From assembly GCA_022826825.1 (NCBI GenBank), contig JAJDUD010000007.1, forward strand, positions 40,880 to 104,879: a stretch of 64,000 nt of DNA, given 5' to 3'. Numbering within the stretch: position 1 is the stretch's first letter; each line of letters begins with the position of its first letter. A model generated the notes under the pieces. The model made no database searches and was not told the origin of the DNA. It worked only from the letters and a program-made list of their open reading frames with translations. The stretch comes from Acidobacteriota bacterium. GTDB lineage: Bacteria > Acidobacteriota > Vicinamibacteria > Marinacidobacterales > Marinacidobacteraceae. Both the position numbers and the translations under genes were made by a program. This document shows, in pieces, positions 62,203-64,000 of this stretch.

Positions 62203-62928
62203 TCATGCGGACTTCGAGACCGGTTCCTCTTCAAAGAAGACGATGCGGGCGCAGGACTCGCACGCGTGGATGGAGTGTCCCGCGTGGATCTCCTCGACGA
62301 GTTGGGGCCGCAGGCGCACGTTGCACGCCGAGCAGCGGTCCTCTCTCACCGGGGCCACGGCGATCCCCCGCCGGGCTCCCCGAAGCCGCTCGTAGCGGGC
62401 CGCGATCTCCTCGGAGAGCCGCGCGAAGGATGCCGACCGGCGCTCGCGGAGCTGATTCCGTTTCTCTTCCTGCTCCCGGGCCCTGGACCGGATCTCGGTC
62501 TTTTGTGCCTCCAGCACGGTGCTGCGTTCGCCGAACGTCCGCTTGCGGTCGGCAAGCTTGGTCTCCAGTTCGTCGGACCTCTCCATCAGGACGAGAATCC
62601 GGTCCTCGATCGTCCCGATCCTCGTCCTGGTGCTGGCGATCTGCTGCTGCAGCCCCTTGTATTCCTCGTTGGTGCGGGCCCCCAGTAACTGGTCCCCGTA
62701 CTTGTCCACGCTCGCCTCGGCCTCTTCGAGTTCGGTCTCGGCGTGGCGGCGCTCCGCCTCGGTCTGGCGGAGTTCCCCCTCCACCGCCTGGACGTGCGAC
62801 CTCGCCGCCTCGATCTCCGCGTCGATGGCTTCGAGGGCGCCCGGCACCCGCGCGAGTTCGCGGTCGCAGCCCGCGATCCGTATATCGAAGCCCTGAACTT
62901 CCCGGAGCGTCGCCAGCTCGGGAAGCAT
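62203..62928 (-). CDS. Coiled-coil zinc-ribbon protein (C4-type)
   Basis: 241 residues from ATG 62928 (MLPELATLREVQGFDIRIAG). Residues 10-170 are a long coiled coil (EAIDAEIEAARSHVQAVEGE, TRIGTIEDRILVLMERSDEL). The C-terminus carries a four-Cys zinc ribbon, RCSACNVRLRPQLVEEI and HACESCARIVFF, matching the CT398/zf-RING_7 family. Function not established; some relatives have been linked to flagella or secretion. A longer frame to 63024 overlaps the tRNA and is rejected. Confidence 0.9.
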   Translation of the reverse strand: MLPELATLREVQGFDIRIAGCDRELARVPGALEAIDAEIEAARSHVQAVEGELRQTEAERRHAETELEEAEASVDKYGDQLLGARTNEEYKGLQQQIASTRTRIGTIEDRILVLMERSDELETKLADRKRTFGERSTVLEAQKTEIRSRAREQEEKRNQLRERRSASFARLSEEIAARYERLRGARRGIAVAPVREDRCSACNVRLRPQLVEEIHAGHSIHACESCARIVFFEEEPVSKSA

Positions 62929-63015
62929 CGCCTCAAGCGTCCCCGGGAGGAGGCGCGGTGCGCGCGACCCGCGGGAGACGGACCGCCGTCCCGGCGAGCG
63001 AGTCACCCCGGCCGG

Positions 63016-63088
63016 TGGGCCCACCAGGACTTGAACCTGGGACCAACCGGTTATGAGCCGGCCGCTCTGACCACTGAGCTATGGGCCC
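63016..63088 (-). tRNA. tRNA with CAU anticodon, Ile2-like
   Basis: A complete cloverleaf: acceptor GGGCCCA pairing perfectly with TGGGCCC, D arm GCTC/GAGC, anticodon arm GCCGG-CTCATAA-CCGGT, variable TGGTC, T arm CCAGG-TTCAAGT-CCTGG, discriminator A. CCA is not encoded. The anticodon loop with CTCATAA and the TGGTC variable region resemble the minor isoleucine tRNA whose C34 is changed to lysidine by TilS more than they resemble elongator tRNA-Met, but Met is not excluded. Confidence 0.93.
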
Positions 63089-63114
63089 GGCCGATTGGAA
63101 GGACCCGGCGCCGC

Positions 63115-64000
63115 TCATTCCGAGAACTGCCGCAGTTTGCGGGCGCGCGCCGGGTGACGCAGCTTCCGGATGGACTTGGTTTCGATCTGCCGAATGCGCT
63201 CGCGGGTCACCTCGAACTGCTTTCCCACCTCTTCCAGGGTCTTCTCCTGGAGCCCGCCGAGGCCGAACCGGCTCTCGAGCACGGCTTCTTCCCGGGGAGT
63301 GAGCGTCTTGAGGACGGCTTCGATGGTTTCCTGAAGCCGCTTGTTGATGACCAGGTCCTGCGGGGAGGGGGCGTTCGGGTCCTTGATGAAGTCGCCGAGA
63401 TGCCCGTCGTCGTCCTCGCCGATCGGGGTTTCGAGCGAGATCGGTTCCTGCGCGATCTTCATGACTTTCCGGACCTTGGACGGGGTCATGCCCATCCGGT
63501 CCGCGATCTCTTCCTGGCGCGGCTCGCGGCCGAGCTCCTGCACGAGGCTCCGCTGGGTCCGGTGCAGCTTGTTGATGGTCTCGTGCATGTGCACCGGAAT
63601 GCGGATCGTCCGGGCCTGGTCGGCGATCGCCCGGGTGATGGCCTGGCGGATCCACCAGGTGGCGTAGGTCGAGAACTTGTAGCGGCGGCGGTACTCGAAC
63701 TTCTCTACAGCGCGGATGAGCCCCTGATTCCCCTCCTGGATAAGGTCCAAAAAACTCATGCCGCGACCATTGTATTTCTTGGCGATCGACACGACCAGTC
63801 GGAGGTTCGCCTCGATCAGATGTCGCCTCGCCAGGTCGCCATCCTCGACCACCCTATGCAGGGCACGCGAATCGCGCTCAGACAGCCCCTCCCCCCGCTC
63901 ACTGAGGGTCCTCCGGGCCTCCTCGCCCTCCTCGACCCGGCGGGCGAGACCGATCTCCTCTTCGAGGGTGAGGAGTTTGACACGACCGATCTCCTGAAGG
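63115..64000 (-). CDS. rpoD: Primary-type sigma factor RpoD, 5' end cut by window edge
   Basis: Sigma-70 with 295 codons in the window. Region 2: [20 protein letters not shown] then [40 protein letters not shown]. Region 3: [20 protein letters not shown]. Region 4: [20 protein letters not shown], and [20 protein letters not shown] for -35 recognition, ending KLRQFSE. The conserved region 2.4 and 4.2 match the housekeeping factor. The open frame runs off the right edge; residues before [20 protein letters not shown] are outside. The tRNA gene lies 26 bp downstream. Confidence 0.96.
   Translation of the reverse strand, partial: LQEIGRVKLLTLEEEIGLARRVEEGEEARRTLSERGEGLSERDSRALHRVVEDGDLARRHLIEANLRLVVSIAKKYNGRGMSFLDLIQEGNQGLIRAVEKFEYRRRYKFSTYATWWIRQAITRAIADQARTIRIPVHMHETINKLHRTQRSLVQELGREPRQEEIADRMGMTPSKVRKVMKIAQEPISLETPIGEDDDGHLGDFIKDPNAPSPQDLVINKRLQETIEAVLKTLTPREEAVLESRFGLGGLQEKTLEEVGKQFEVTRERIRQIETKSIRKLRHPARARKLRQFSE

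Noticed and set aside
60075..63056. A 993-codon open frame opposite the radical SAM and zinc-ribbon genes
   Set aside because: It reads through repeats and the tRNA gene, and the minus strand has clear domains.
1..64000. Intrinsic (hairpin plus T-run) terminators
   Set aside because: Looked for at gene ends; hairpins occur but none is followed by a convincing T tract. The GC-rich genome and the presence of rho fit other termination modes.

Overview
The window is a GC-rich (by eye well above 65% G+C) stretch of a bacterial chromosome carrying mostly single-copy housekeeping genes. Gene content points to a diderm bacterium with meso-diaminopimelate peptidoglycan: MurE has a DNPR motif, there is a LapA/LapB-like protein, a complete division and cell-wall (dcw) cluster, and several families common in Acidobacteriota and related phyla (DUF1573, CstA, a small Cys-containing secreted protein). 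An Acidobacteriota-like origin is an inference from gene content and style, not a proven assignment. The left edge cuts the 3' end of acnA and the right edge cuts the 5' end of an rpoD-type sigma factor.

Layout. 1-8.9 kb: aconitase, three tandem DUF4013 membrane proteins, a Yip1-like membrane protein, an Fpg/Nei-type DNA glycosylase, an SDR oxidoreductase and an AAA_14/DUF4143 ATPase. 9-15 kb, minus strand: cstA, amidohydrolase, gamma-glutamyltransferase and SUMF1-domain protein, which looks like an uptake and peptide/glutathione catabolism unit. 15-20 kb: dienelactone hydrolase, a second AAA_14/DUF4143 ATPase, a TrmJ-like methyltransferase, hisS and a small secreted protein. 20-25 kb: rho, rplU, rpmA, obg, nadD and rsfS, with a 0.5-kb inverted-repeat-bounded non-coding element between the last two. 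25-31 kb: a LapA/LapB-type TPR protein, a membrane protein, comF, a phospholipase C-fold protein, then a sigma factor / STAS / 93-aa protein / DUF1573 operon and a DUF2752 protein. 31-35.5 kb: type IIA topoisomerase A and B subunits.

35.5-40 kb is an accessory islet. It begins with tandem repeats and a vapBC toxin-antitoxin pair bracketed by two copies of the last 45 bp of the topoisomerase B gene. It continues with a three-gene minus-strand operon: ankyrin-repeat protein with a Tat-like signal, a second FtsA lacking the C-terminal membrane helix, and a protein I read as uracil-DNA-glycosylase-like. A degenerate YchF-like NTPase gene follows. This islet is the most likely place for an undescribed system.

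41-60 kb is the dcw cluster (mraZ, rsmH, ftsL, ftsI, murE, murF, mraY, murD, ftsW, murG, murC, ftsQ, ftsA, ftsZ, then pgeF), tightly packed with stop/start overlaps, headed by a candidate MraZ box and ending in an FtsZ with an unusual 136-residue N-terminal extension. 60-64 kb holds a radical SAM protein, a coiled-coil zinc-ribbon protein, a CAU-anticodon tRNA and rpoD.

Many intergenic gaps are filled with short palindromic repeats of at least two related types, sometimes arranged as larger inverted or tandem structures.
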